This document shows, piece after piece, positions 32,907 to 44,267 of a DNA stretch of 46,372 nt; position 1 is the stretch's first letter, and the number at the start of each line of letters is the position of its first letter. The stretch is from Ottowia flava. Lineage in GTDB: Bacteria > Pseudomonadota > Gammaproteobacteria > Burkholderiales > Burkholderiaceae_C. Location: NCBI RefSeq assembly GCF_008017535.1, contig NZ_VRUA01000025.1, positions 1 to 46,372 of the forward strand, written 5' to 3'. A program made the translations under genes and the position numbers. Below the pieces are notes generated by a model. That model searched no databases. It had not been told where the DNA came from and saw only the letters and a program-made list of their open reading frames with translations.

Positions 32907-34988
32907 TTTTGGAAGCGCGCCTGTCGCCTGGCCACGCCAGCTGTCCCACAGCGAAACCGCCACAATGGTCGCAAAACCGACCGGCACGCCAAACACACCG
33001 GCCGACACCGGATGGATGCTCCACCACAGGCCGCCCGGCGTCAGGCCCCACCAGGCGCGCAGCGATGGGCTGGCCTGCAACATGTAGCCGACGGTGATGC
33101 CCATGCCCGCCAGCATGCCCGCCACGACGCCGCGCCGCGTGGCGCGGCGCCAGAACAGGCCGGTGACCAGCCCCGGAAAGAAGGTGGCGGCCGCCATCGA
33201 GAACGACGCGGTGACCAGCGAGATGATTTCGGCCGGCTTGAGCGCCGCCACCAGCGCGGCCAGCATGGCCGCAGCCAGCAGCGCGAACTTGGACAGGATC
33301 ACCCGGTTGTCCGACAGCGCCCGGGCATGGTCGCTTTCGTACGTCGCGGTGTCGTGCACCAGCGCGTTGCTGATGGTCAGCAGCAGGCCGTCCGCGGTGG
33401 ACAGTGCCGCCGCCAGGCCGCCCGCCGCCACCAGCCCCGAGACGACGTAGGGCAGCCCGCCCAGCTCGGGTGTGGCCAGCATGATCATGTCGGCGCCCAG
33501 CCGGATTTCGCCAAACTGCAGGATGCGGTCGCCGTTGATGTCCTGCACCGAGATCAAGCCCGGGTCCACCCGCGCCCATTGGGCGATCCAGTTCGGCAGC
33601 TCATCGAAGCTGCTGCCCACCAGGCCCTGCATGATCTCGTACTTGACCAGCACCGCCACCGCTGGCGTGCTGATGTACAGCAGCGAAATGAACACCAGCG
33701 ACCACACCACCGATTTGCGCGTGTCGGCCACCGTGGGCGTGGTGTAAAAGCGCGTCAGCAGGTGCGGCAGGCTCGCCGTGCCGACCATCAGGCAGAACAT
33801 CAGCGCCATGAAGTTCAGGCGCGAGGCGTTGAAGGCGTCCTGCTCGGCCGGTGTGCCATCCGGGTCGCCGGCAAAGGCCTGGCCGTGTCGCGGCAGCCCG
33901 CCCAGTGGCTTGCTGCGGTCCTCGGCCTCGTTCATCTGGCGCGTCCACAGCTCGCGCGCACCGGCCACGTCGCGCGGCAACGCCGCCAACTCGCGCCGCG
34001 CCTGCATCACCAGCGAAAAGTCCGCGCCCTGGGCCTTGAGCATGCGGATGCGCTCTTCCAGCTGGTCGCGTGCCCGCGTGAGGGCGGCGGCCGGGTCATT
34101 CAGGCGCTCGGCGTACTCGCGCGCGCGTTGGGCAAAGGCGGCGCGCACTTCTTGCTCGGCTGGGGACTCGATCAGCTTCTGCTCCAGCCGTTCGATCTTG
34201 GGCAACTGCTGACCGTACGCCATGGGCGCCAGCGGCGTGCCCAGCTGCTTGAAGGCCAACCAGGACACCGGGATCAGGAAGGCCAGCAGCAGCACCACGT
34301 ACTGCGCGACCTGCGTCCAGGTGATGGCGCGCATGCCGCCAAGAAACGAGCACAGCAGCACCCCGCCCAGGCCCAGCAGAATGCCAATCTCGAACTGCAC
34401 GCCGGTCAGGCGCGAGGCGATCAGGCCGACGCCGTAGATCTGCGCCACCACGTACAGGAAGGAGCAGACGATGGCCCCCATGGCCGCCAGCCAGCGCGGC
34501 CAGCGCCCGCCAAATCGGACGGCAAAGAAGTCGGGCACGGTGTACAGCTGCATGGCGCGCAGGCGCGGCGCCACCACCAGCCCAACCAGGCAGAAGCCCC
34601 CGGTCCAGCCCAGCACGTAGGCCAGTCCGCCGGGCTGCGCCGCGGTGCCGGCAAAGCCCTGCAGGTACAGCGCGCCGGCCAGGCTGATGAAAGACGCCGC
34701 GCTCATCCAGTCGGCCGCCGTCGCCATGCCGTTGTACATGGCCGGGATGCGCCGCCCGGCGACGTAGAACTCCTCCGGCTCGCCGGTGCGCGCGTAGATG
34801 CCGATGCAGGCGTACACCATCACCGACAGGAACAGGAAGATCGGGCCGATCCAGGCGCGCGACAGGCCGGCGCGCTCGGCCCAGTCCATCAGCGCCAGAA
34901 AGGCGAGAAAACCCGCCACGAACAGCAGCAGGTTGCGGTGCAGCCGCCAGGGCGTTCGGCTCGGCCGCGTGGAATCAGCGGGTGGCAT
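32901..34988 (-). CDS. Sodium:solute symporter (SSS) family permease, DUF4212-linked type
   Basis: A 695-aa permease with about 13 membrane helices. It has the SSS segments EEFYVAGRRIPAMYNGMATA, ADWMSAASFISLAGALYLQG and CLMVGTASLPHLLTRFYTTP. A hydrophilic, helical insert of about 130 residues (about 265-395, LPKIERLEQKLIESPAEQEV to GTPAEQDAFNASRLNFMALM) interrupts the helices and is shared by this subfamily. The small DUF4212 subunit gene overlaps its start. Relatives transport acetate or other short carboxylates. The start at 34988 is preferred over a GTG/ATG reading from 35036. Confidence 0.9.
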   Translation of the reverse strand: MPPADSTRPSRTPWRLHRNLLLFVAGFLAFLALMDWAERAGLSRAWIGPIFLFLSVMVYACIGIYARTGEPEEFYVAGRRIPAMYNGMATAADWMSAASFISLAGALYLQGFAGTAAQPGGLAYVLGWTGGFCLVGLVVAPRLRAMQLYTVPDFFAVRFGGRWPRWLAAMGAIVCSFLYVVAQIYGVGLIASRLTGVQFEIGILLGLGGVLLCSFLGGMRAITWTQVAQYVVLLLAFLIPVSWLAFKQLGTPLAPMAYGQQLPKIERLEQKLIESPAEQEVRAAFAQRAREYAERLNDPAAALTRARDQLEERIRMLKAQGADFSLVMQARRELAALPRDVAGARELWTRQMNEAEDRSKPLGGLPRHGQAFAGDPDGTPAEQDAFNASRLNFMALMFCLMVGTASLPHLLTRFYTTPTVADTRKSVVWSLVFISLLYISTPAVAVLVKYEIMQGLVGSSFDELPNWIAQWARVDPGLISVQDINGDRILQFGEIRLGADMIMLATPELGGLPYVVSGLVAAGGLAAALSTADGLLLTISNALVHDTATYESDHARALSDNRVILSKFALLAAAMLAALVAALKPAEIISLVTASFSMAAATFFPGLVTGLFWRRATRRGVVAGMLAGMGITVGYMLQASPSLRAWWGLTPGGLWWSIHPVSAGVFGVPVGFATIVAVSLWDSWRGQATGALPKQ

Positions 34989-35274
34989 CGTCAGCGTCGC
35001 GCGCGGGCGTGGGCGCAGGCGTGGGCGGCGGCGCACCCGGCTCGTCCTGCTCGGCGCGGTTCATATAGGCCGCGTAGAGCATCACCACCGCGATGAAGAC
35101 CAGCACCGCGCCTTGCGCGGTCAGCCAGAAGTTGAGCGGCCAACCGCCCACCACCATGTCCAGCTCGCGCGCAAAGAAGGCCACGCCAAAGGACGCCAGA
35201 AACCAAAGAAAAAGAAGTGCAGCCCGTACCCAACCTGCGCGGGCAGCTCTTCTTTTTCTAGCAGACGTAGCCAT
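34975..35274 (-). CDS. DUF4212-family small symporter subunit
   Basis: A 99-aa protein with two membrane helices (about 18-36 and 53-70). The pattern FLASFGVAFFARELD, then GGWPLNFWLTAQGAVLVFIA, is typical of DUF4212, the partner of this SSS subfamily. The Pro/Ala tail is disordered. Its 3' end overlaps the symporter gene by 14 bases. The codons for residues about 8-18 coincide with a copy of the dispersed repeat (35221-35249), which is unusual for a coding region. Confidence 0.88.
   Translation of the reverse strand: MATSARKRRAARAGWVRAALLFLWFLASFGVAFFARELDMVVGGWPLNFWLTAQGAVLVFIAVVMLYAAYMNRAEQDEPGAPPPTPAPTPARDADDATR
35221..35249 (-). repeat. Dispersed repeat, copy J, inside the DUF4212 coding region
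   Basis: On the minus strand it reads AGCTGCCCGCGCAGGTTGGG and then TACGGGCT. It matches the family core and lies in frame within the start of the DUF4212 gene. Confidence 0.55.
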
Positions 35275-35299
35275 CGCCCGCCGCGACCGGTGCTGCCGC

Positions 35300-37690
<2,391 letters not shown>

Positions 37691-37841
37691 GGGGAAAGCT
37701 CCAGAGTTTAAAAATCGTCGCGGGGCGCGGCCCTGTGTGTGGGCGGCCAGCCGGCAGGCGCATCACCGTTGTTGGACTTGTGCGTGGTGGACGCGGCGCG
37801 GCTTCGCATAATGCGCAGATTGTATTGACCGTACGCCTCCC

Positions 37842-38660
37842 ATGTCCGACCGCACCGTGTTCTTCGTCTCCGACGGCACCGGCATCACCGCCGAGACCTT
37901 TGGCAACGCCATCTTGGCCCAGTTCGACTTCAAGCCGCGGCGCGTGCGCCTGCCCTTCATCGACACGCCGGACAAGGCGCATCAGGCGCTGCGCCAGATC
38001 AACCACACGGCCGAGGTCGAAGGCAAGAAGCCCCTGGTCTTCACCACCCTGGTCGACCGGCAGGCCCTGGCCATCATCCAGGGCAGCAAGGGCATGCTGC
38101 TGGACATGTTCGGCACCTTCGTGCAGCCGATGGAGACGGAGCTGGGCATCAAGAGCCACCACCGCGTCGGCCGCTTTTCGGACGTCAGCAAAAGCCGCGA
38201 ATACCACGACCGCATCGAAGCCATCAACTACAGCCTGGCGCACGACGATGGGCAAAGCAACCGCGACCTGACCGCCGCCGACGTCATCCTGATCGGCGTC
38301 AGCCGCAGCGGCAAGACACCGACGAGCCTGTACCTGGCGATGCAGCATGGCCTGAAGGCGGCCAACTACCCGCTGATCCCCGAGGATTTCGACCGCCGGC
38401 AACTGCCGCCGGCCCTGGTGCCGCACAAGAAAAAACTGTTCGGCCTGACCATCGCACCCGAGCGGCTGTCGGAAATTCGTTCGGAGCGCCGACCCGATTC
38501 GCGCTATGCCGACCTGCAGAACTGCCGCGCCGAGGTGGCCGAGGCCGAGGCCATGATGCGCCGTGCCGGCATCCGCTGGCTGTCGACAACGACCAAGTCG
38601 ATCGAGGAAATCGCCACCACCATCCTGCAGGAAGTGCGGCCGGAGCGGCTGAGTTACTGA
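37842..38660 (+). CDS. ppsR: PEP synthase regulatory protein (bifunctional kinase/pyrophosphorylase)
   Basis: A 272-aa DUF299 protein with N-terminal RTVFFVSDGTGITAETFGNA, the P-loop GVSRSGKTPTSLYLAMQHG (about 148-166) and C-terminal RRAGIRWLSTTTKSIEEIAT. It inactivates PEP synthase by ADP-dependent phosphorylation and reactivates it by phosphate-dependent dephosphorylation. The divergent ppsA supports this. CATAAT (37802-37813 region) about 30 bases upstream of the start is a possible -10 element. Confidence 0.97.
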   Translation: MSDRTVFFVSDGTGITAETFGNAILAQFDFKPRRVRLPFIDTPDKAHQALRQINHTAEVEGKKPLVFTTLVDRQALAIIQGSKGMLLDMFGTFVQPMETELGIKSHHRVGRFSDVSKSREYHDRIEAINYSLAHDDGQSNRDLTAADVILIGVSRSGKTPTSLYLAMQHGLKAANYPLIPEDFDRRQLPPALVPHKKKLFGLTIAPERLSEIRSERRPDSRYADLQNCRAEVAEAEAMMRRAGIRWLSTTTKSIEEIATTILQEVRPERLSY

Positions 38661-38710
38661 GAAGCGGGGTGCACCAGAACGCCTGGGGCGGGCCGGCCAG
38701 CTACCGATTC

Positions 38711-38757
38711 AGTAGCTGCCCGCGCAGGTGGTTGTAGGGCCAGACACCGATTTGACT
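38711..38757 (+). repeat. Dispersed intergenic repeat, copy K (most complete)
   Basis: Reads AGTAGCTGCCCGCGCAGGTG, then GTTGTAGGGCCAGACACCGA and TTTGA. It lies in the 331-base gap between ppsR and the GlcG-like gene, which holds no gene. Confidence 0.7.
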
Positions 38758-38928
38758 AGAAATCTCCAACCCCTACCCCTACAGCCGGGCTGGCGCACGC
38801 GCTCGCCGACCGGAGCGCAAAACGCAGAACAGAACAAAAGAATCGCAGGCGCGGCCCCTCGGCCTTGCATCAAGCGCTCGGCTGAGCGATTCGGACAACC
38901 CCGGGCGGCAGTCAATCACTCCTGATTC

Positions 38929-38980
38929 AATAGCTGCCAGCGTAGATGGTTGTAAGGCGTAAGTCAGATTTCTTTGAAAA
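38929..38980 (+). repeat. Dispersed intergenic repeat, copy L
   Basis: Reads CAATAGCTGCCAGCGTAGAT, then GGTTGTAAGGCGTAAGTCAG and ATTTCTTTGA. It is the second copy in this gap, in the same direction as copy K. Confidence 0.65.
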
Positions 38981-38991
38981 TCCGCCCTGCC

Positions 38992-39399
38992 TCAAGCACC
39001 CAGGGCATTCACCCCGGCGCGCGCCACCTGCGCGTCTTCGGTCGACTTGACGCCGCTGACGCCCACGGCGCCCAGGCATTGACCGTCCTTCATGATCGGA
39101 ACGCCGCCTTCCAGCAAGCCGTCCACCTCGGGCACGGACAGGAAGGCGTAGCGGCCTTGGTTGATCATGTCCTCGTAGCCTTTTGTGTCGCGCCGGCCCA
39201 AAGCGGCCGACTTCGCCTTCGCGGTGCCGATGTGGGCGCTGATCGGCGCGGCCCCATCGAGGCGTTGCAGGTGCAACAAATGGCCGCCATCGTCCACGAT
39301 GGCAATCGTCACGGCCCAGCCGTTCTTCAGCGCTTCCGCCTCGGCGGCGGCGGCGATCGCCTTGACGTCGGCGGCTTCCAGGGTGGGTTTGGTCTTCAT
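38992..39399 (-). CDS. GlcG/HbpS-like (DUF336) protein
   Basis: A 135-aa protein of the GlcG/HbpS family. It has ADVKAIAAAAEAEALKNGWA, IAIVDDGGHLLHLQRLDGA, AHIGTAKAKSAALGRRDTKG and the glycine-rich GGVPIMKDGQCLGAVGVSGV. Family members bind heme or small organic ligands, or sit beside glycolate and diol catabolism genes. Nothing here fixes the ligand. AAGGAG precedes the ATG at 39399. Confidence 0.92.
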   Translation of the reverse strand: MKTKPTLEAADVKAIAAAAEAEALKNGWAVTIAIVDDGGHLLHLQRLDGAAPISAHIGTAKAKSAALGRRDTKGYEDMINQGRYAFLSVPEVDGLLEGGVPIMKDGQCLGAVGVSGVKSTEDAQVARAGVNALGA

Positions 39400-39631
39400 G
39401 GGTGCGTCTCCTTGTAGGGCATGCATGGAAATGGCAGCGGGCAGTATCGCTCAGGCCTGCACGGTCGCCCCAGCACGCGCCCTGCCTTCACCCCGCATCG
39501 CGGAACGACATTTCACGTAGGTTTTTGATCTGCAAGGGAATTTTTCGCAGCGCAGACGACTCTACGTACAATGCCCCGAGAGGTTGCCGCTGTGGCGACC
39601 ACCGGACAAAAACCCCTGGAGAGAGCACACC

Positions 39632-40333
39632 ATGAACGACCGTTCACAACCCCTGGCCTACGCCGACATCGCGCACGGCGGGGCGGTATCGCAAGAGCAG
39701 CGCAACAAGGTGCTGCGCAACACCTATTGGCTGCTGGCGCTGAGCCTGCTGCCCACCGTGCTGGGCGCCTGGGTGGGCGTCAGCACCGGCATCACCCGCA
39801 GCCTGAGCGGTGGCTTGGGCCTGATCGTCTTCCTGGGCGGTGCCTTCGGCTTCATGTTCGCGATCGAAAAGACCAAGAATTCGGCCGCGGGCGTGCCGGT
39901 GCTGCTGGCCTTCACCTTCTTCATGGGCCTGATGCTGTCGCGCATGATCGCGATGGTGCTGGGCTTCAAGAACGGCTCTGAACTCGTCATGACCGCCATG
40001 GGCGGCACCGCCGGCGTCTTCTTCGTGATGGCCAGCCTGGCCAGCGTGATCAAGCGCGACATCTCCGGCATGGGCAAATGGCTGTTCGTCGGCGCCTTGG
40101 TGATTTTCGTGGGCGCCATCGTCAACGTGTTCGTGGGCTCCACCGTCGGCATGATGGTCATCAGCACCCTGTGCGTGGGCGTGTTCAGCCTGTACATGCT
40201 GTACGACCTGAAGCAGATCATCGACGGCGGCGAAACCAACTACATCAGCGCCACCCTGGCCCTGTACCTGGACCTGTTCAACGTGTTCCAGGGCCTGCTC
40301 GCCCTGCTGGGCCTGTCAGGCGGCAACGACTGA
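39632..40333 (+). CDS. Bax-inhibitor-1 family membrane protein (YccA/YbhL type)
   Basis: A 233-aa protein with seven predicted membrane helices after a soluble 35-residue N-terminus (MNDRSQPLAYADIAHGGAVS). It has NTYWLLALSLLPTVLGAWVG and the C-terminal YMLYDLKQIIDGGETNYISA, typical of BI-1/YccA. YccA modulates FtsH proteolysis in E. coli, and other members act as calcium leak channels. GGAGAG lies upstream of the ATG. TACAAT (39567-39572) is a possible -10 element. Confidence 0.92.
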   Translation: MNDRSQPLAYADIAHGGAVSQEQRNKVLRNTYWLLALSLLPTVLGAWVGVSTGITRSLSGGLGLIVFLGGAFGFMFAIEKTKNSAAGVPVLLAFTFFMGLMLSRMIAMVLGFKNGSELVMTAMGGTAGVFFVMASLASVIKRDISGMGKWLFVGALVIFVGAIVNVFVGSTVGMMVISTLCVGVFSLYMLYDLKQIIDGGETNYISATLALYLDLFNVFQGLLALLGLSGGND

Positions 40334-40347
40334 CGCGCCAAACCAGT

Positions 40348-40382
40348 TGTCCCCCAATCCGCTCCTAGTGGATTGGGGGACA
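40348..40382 (+). terminator. Perfect 13-base inverted repeat after the BI-1 gene
   Basis: TGTCCCCCAATCC and GGATTGGGGGACA enclose a nine-base loop, starting 15 bases after the stop. There is no T-run, so it may be a factor-assisted terminator or a scar at the edge of the adjacent IS remnant. Confidence 0.45.
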
Positions 40383-40384
40383 CA

Positions 40385-40945
40385 ATAACTGTCTGTGTGT
40401 TCTCAGGACATCCTCTCCTTTGAGGCTCTGGCCGACATCGATGGCCACGCACTCGCGCGTGTACAGATCCACCGCCGTGAGCATGCGCAGCTTGCGTCTG
40501 TCAAACAACGCATCGGCCACGAAGTCCATGCTCCATATCTCGTTGATGGCGTCTGCCCGTCGCTTGGGCTGCCTGAGCTTGGCCACCTTGTTGCGCCGCG
40601 GCCGCTTCAGGCGCAGTGACAGCCCCTCTTCCCGGTACAGCCGGTAAACGCACCTGACGTTATCAAAGTGTGGCGTTCGCGGCGCAGCAGCACGTGTATG
40701 CGGCGGCCGTAATGCACCCGCGCGTCGGTGATCTCCTTAATCCGCATCCCCAGCACCGACTCGTCCTTCTTGACCGGCTTGTACAAGTAGGTCGGGGCTG
40801 ACATCAAAGTTTTCTGCGACTACCGACCGCAGCATCGCCTTGTCCAGGCTCAGATCGGCCATGATCTGCTTGAGCTTGCGGTTTTCTTCTTCGAGCTGGC
40901 GCAGCCGGCGCAACGCAGACGGCCCAACGCGCCCTCATCATGGCG
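40385..40945 (-). pseudogene. Decayed IS3-family transposase remnant
   Basis: Minus-strand pieces of an IS3-family (IS407/IS51-like) element. Part of orfA comes first (RRLRQLEEENRKLKQIMADL, then SLDKAMLRSVVAEN, about 40945-40820). The start of orfB follows (YKPVKKDESVLGMRIKEITD, about 40790-40690), then after a frameshift and loss of sequence IWSMDFVADALFDRRKLRML, then GQSLKGEDVL (about 40560-40400). The integrase core is cut after its first part, so it cannot encode an active transposase. Confidence 0.85.
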
Positions 40946-41124
40946 GCTGCTGTGTTACCGAACAGTTCGAAATTCTGGGACAGGGTCAGCGATCTGACTG
41001 GGCGAATTTTCGGCGTCGCGAACGTGGGCGCGAAGCGTTCGCATTCCGAATATCCCCAGGTTGGCCGCTTTCATATGGCTGCCTAGAATGGTCGGCTTGA
41101 TCCACACAACCAAGGAGCGCAGCC

Positions 41125-41604
41125 ATGAAAGGCGACCCGAAAGCCATTGAGTTCCTGCAGGCGCAGCTCAAGAACGAACTCACGGCTATCAACCAGTATT
41201 TCCTGCACTACCGGATGCTCAAGCACTGGGGTCTGGACAAGCTGGCGAAGAAGGAATACGAGGAATCCATCGGCGAGATGAAGCACGCCGACAAGCTGAT
41301 GGACCGCATCTTCATGCTGGACGGCCTGCCCAACCTGCAGGACCTGGGCAAGCTGATGGTGGGCGAAAACGTGCCGGAAATCCTGGCCTGCGACCTGAAA
41401 CTTGAGCAAGCCGCGCAAGCCACCATCAAGGACGGCATCGAGCACTGCGAGAAGGTGCGCGACTACGTCTCGCGCGACCTGCTGCAGGAAATCCTGGACG
41501 ACACCGAAGAGCACATCGACTTTCTGGAAACCCAGATCGAGCTGGTCGACAAGGTCGGCCTGCAGAACTACCTGCAAAGCCAGATGGGCGAACTGGAGAG
41601 TTGA
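41125..41604 (+). CDS. bfr: Bacterioferritin
   Basis: A 159-aa ferritin-fold protein. The diiron ligands are present: Glu18 (KNELTAINQYF), Glu51 and His54 (GEMKHAD), then Glu and His in DDTEEHIDFLETQ. Met52 is the heme ligand of bacterioferritins. It stores iron and detoxifies peroxide. AAGGAG precedes the ATG. The following gene is a Fur-boxed siderophore receptor, so it belongs to an iron region. Confidence 0.97.
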   Translation: MKGDPKAIEFLQAQLKNELTAINQYFLHYRMLKHWGLDKLAKKEYEESIGEMKHADKLMDRIFMLDGLPNLQDLGKLMVGENVPEILACDLKLEQAAQATIKDGIEHCEKVRDYVSRDLLQEILDDTEEHIDFLETQIELVDKVGLQNYLQSQMGELES

Positions 41605-41648
41605 CGCTGCCTGGCGTGCGTACGGCGTCGCGTGCGCCGACCTCCACC

Positions 41649-41674
41649 AAGGGGCCTTTCAGGCCCCTTTTTGT
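41649..41674 (+). terminator. Intrinsic terminator after bfr
   Basis: AAGGGGCCT and AGGCCCCTT form a nine-base stem around TTC, followed by T residues, 45 bases after the bfr stop. Confidence 0.85.
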
Positions 41675-41704
41675 TGCGATCTGTCGACATGTTTAACAGA
41701 ATTT

Positions 41705-41723
41705 AATGACAATCATTCTCATT
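41705..41723. promoter_or_regulatory. Fur box upstream of the siderophore receptor
   Basis: AATGACAATCATTCTCATT closely matches the Fur consensus (GATAATGATAATCATTATC) in an AT-rich stretch 120-140 bases before the receptor start. It predicts repression by Fur with iron. Confidence 0.8.
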
Positions 41724-41844
41724 TATGTAGAATTTGCCCGTTCTCCTCCGTAGAGCCAGCCAATGTCTTGTCAGGCCGCCTTTGGGCGGCTTGGCCTTGA
41801 CCACGTAGCCAGCTGTTGACCCAACCTCTTAGCTGCCTACTGCC

Positions 41845-44184
41845 ATGTCCGCTGCCCGCCGATCCAAAAAAAAACGCCTAGAAACGCTTGCCGAACAAGC
41901 GCAGACAGCTCCTGAAAACGCAGCAACCAGCAGCCCACTGCTGCCTCTGGGCGCCATGCTGCTGGCCGGCTCGATGGGCACGGCGGCCTTGGCGCAGACC
42001 GCCACCCCAGCTGCACCCGCCACCCCCGCTTCTGCTTCCGGCGCGTCGCCGACGCAAGCCGCTGGCACGCTTCCCACGGTCACCGTGCGCGACCGTGCCG
42101 AGCAGGACGGCTCGACCAACAGTAAGACCACGCTGCGCGCCACCAAGACCGAGATCGGCAAGGGCCAGCAGGAGCTGCGCGACATTCCCCAGAGCGTCAC
42201 GGTCATGACCGAGAAGCTCATGCAGGACCGCAACCTGGACGACTTCCGCGAAGTCCTGCGCACCACGGCCGGCGTGACCTTCCAGGCCGGTGAAACGGGC
42301 GAGGAAGACGTGCGCCTGCGCGGTTTCTCGCTCGGCACCGCGGGTGACATTTACCGCGACGGCATGCGCGACGGCGCGCTGTACGAACGCGACACCTTCA
42401 ACGACGACCGCGTTGAAGTGATCAAGGGCTCGGCCTCGATGCTGTTCGGCAAGGGCTCGACCGGCGGCGTGGTCAACCAGGTCAGCAAGCAGCCCTTCCT
42501 GATGAACCAGCACGAGGTCAACACCACGCTGGGCACTGGCGGCCTCAAACGCGTCACGGGCGACTTCAACTTCCAGACCGGTCAGGATTCGGCCTTCCGC
42601 CTGAACGCCATGGCCTACGACGCCGACAACTGGGGCGGCAAGCAAAAGAAATTCGGCGTGGCGCCCACCTTCCGTTGGGGCATTGGCACGCGCAACGAGT
42701 TCTCGGTCGGCTTCTACCACCTGGACACGCGAGGCCGCTCCACCTACAGCCACCCCTGGTTCATCCGCGACGGTGAGATCGTGCCCACACTGAAGGCGCG
42801 CAATTTCTACGGCTTCGACAGCGACAAGCTCAACACCAAGGCGACGTACGCGACCCTGTCGCACATCTACCGCTTCGACCATGGCGGCGAGTTGAAGACG
42901 CAGTTCCGTCACGGCCGCTACGAACGCGATCTGTGGGCCAGCGTGATCCGCTTTGGCACCACCAACGGCGCGCCCACCACCATCGACAATTGGGGCCCCA
43001 ACACCCTGATCACCCGCGCGCCCAAGGGCCGCATGGGCACCAGCGACCTGACCCAACTGCAAAGCGACTACAGCAACAAGTTCAACTGGGGCGGCCGCCA
43101 GCACCACATCATGGCGGGCGTCGACCTGTACTACGACAAGTCCAAGCGCAACAACAACTTTGCCGGCCCGGCCAGCACGCTGACGACCACCGTCGGTCAG
43201 CCCAACCCGCACCAGTGGCGCGACGACACGCGCGGCGACCCGGTCTACAACAAGTTCGATGCCAGCAACTTCGGCATCTACGTGCAGGACACGATGAGCC
43301 TGACCGAGCAACTCAAGCTGGTCGCAGGCATCCGGTTTGACCGCTTCAAGGGCAGCTACGACACGGCGGCCACCACCGCTGCCAATGGCACGGTGACTCC
43401 AGCGTACAGCTTCAGCAAGTCCGAATCGCTGTGGAGCCCGCGCGTCGGCCTGCTGTACCAGCCTAGCGAAACGCAGTCGTACTACGTGTCGTACGGCAGT
43501 TCGTACAACACCTCGGGCGACGCCTACCAGTTCACGCCCTCAAGCCCGAACAACACGCTGGCCAACACGCCAGCCGAGAAAAGCCGGAACCTCGAGATCG
43601 GTGGCAAGTGGGACGTGCTGGACAAGCGCCTGTCGCTGGGCACTGCCCTCTTCTACTCCGAGAAGTACAACGAGCGCAACACCGACCCCGACAGCGCTGC
43701 GGTGCAATACCTGCTGTCCGGCAAGCGCCACGCGCTGGGTATGGAGTTCAACGCCGCTGGCCGCATTACCCCGGCGTGGGAAGTGTTCTGGAACCACACC
43801 TGGATCCCCAAGGCCAAGATCGACAAGAGCAACCAGCAGCTGGCGGCCAACGGTGGCGGTGCGCAGGTGCAGGGCGACCGCCCGGGTCTGACGCCGCGCA
43901 ACAGCGGCAGCATCTGGACCACCTACCGCTTCATGCCGAAATTCCGCGTGGGCCTGGGCGCCAACTACCGCAGCAGCCAGAACCCCGAGGGCAGCCGCGC
44001 AGTCAAGGCCAAGGGCTTCGTCACCTTCGACGCGATGGCCGAATACAGCATGACCGACACCATGTCGCTCAAGCTGAACGTCACCAACTTGACCAACAGG
44101 CTCTACGCCGACGCGCTGTACCGCGGCTTCTACGCACCTGGCGCACCGCGGCGCGTGGAACTGACGTTCAAGGCACTGTTCTAA
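41845..44184 (+). CDS. TonB-dependent siderophore receptor (Fiu-like)
   Basis: A 779-aa outer-membrane receptor. A long basic N-terminus and signal sequence end in AALAQ (about residue 51). A TonB-box-like LPTVTVRD (about 76-83) follows, then a plug domain with LRDIPQSVTVMTEKLMQDRN, VRLRGFSLGT and EVIKGSASMLFGKGSTGGVV. The 22-strand barrel ends in Phe (ELTFKALF). It resembles catecholate receptors of the Fiu type. The PiuC-type gene immediately downstream and the Fur box support ferric-siderophore uptake. The exact siderophore is not evident. Confidence 0.93.
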   Translation: MSAARRSKKKRLETLAEQAQTAPENAATSSPLLPLGAMLLAGSMGTAALAQTATPAAPATPASASGASPTQAAGTLPTVTVRDRAEQDGSTNSKTTLRATKTEIGKGQQELRDIPQSVTVMTEKLMQDRNLDDFREVLRTTAGVTFQAGETGEEDVRLRGFSLGTAGDIYRDGMRDGALYERDTFNDDRVEVIKGSASMLFGKGSTGGVVNQVSKQPFLMNQHEVNTTLGTGGLKRVTGDFNFQTGQDSAFRLNAMAYDADNWGGKQKKFGVAPTFRWGIGTRNEFSVGFYHLDTRGRSTYSHPWFIRDGEIVPTLKARNFYGFDSDKLNTKATYATLSHIYRFDHGGELKTQFRHGRYERDLWASVIRFGTTNGAPTTIDNWGPNTLITRAPKGRMGTSDLTQLQSDYSNKFNWGGRQHHIMAGVDLYYDKSKRNNNFAGPASTLTTTVGQPNPHQWRDDTRGDPVYNKFDASNFGIYVQDTMSLTEQLKLVAGIRFDRFKGSYDTAATTAANGTVTPAYSFSKSESLWSPRVGLLYQPSETQSYYVSYGSSYNTSGDAYQFTPSSPNNTLANTPAEKSRNLEIGGKWDVLDKRLSLGTALFYSEKYNERNTDPDSAAVQYLLSGKRHALGMEFNAAGRITPAWEVFWNHTWIPKAKIDKSNQQLAANGGGAQVQGDRPGLTPRNSGSIWTTYRFMPKFRVGLGANYRSSQNPEGSRAVKAKGFVTFDAMAEYSMTDTMSLKLNVTNLTNRLYADALYRGFYAPGAPRRVELTFKALF

Positions 44185-44227
44185 TCGCTTAGGACGCAAG
44201 GCACTCTCGTTCTCCAAGACCACCACC

Positions 44228-44245
44228 AGCCGCCTTCGGGCGGCT
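44228..44245 (+). terminator. Hairpin between receptor and piuC
   Basis: AGCCGCC-TTCG-GGCGGCT, followed by a poor T tail. It may reduce read-through into the next gene, 22 bases away, rather than end the transcript. A similar hairpin (GCCGCCTTTGGGCGGC) lies upstream of the receptor near 41772. Confidence 0.4.
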
Positions 44246-44267
44246 GCCTTGCTTTGGGGCTCCTTCC

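Noticed and set aside
30637-33579. 980-codon minus-strand frame across the ABC exporter and symporter 3' end
   Set aside because: It is antisense to the ABC exporter, which has all Walker and signature motifs in the other direction. The composition is non-protein-like.
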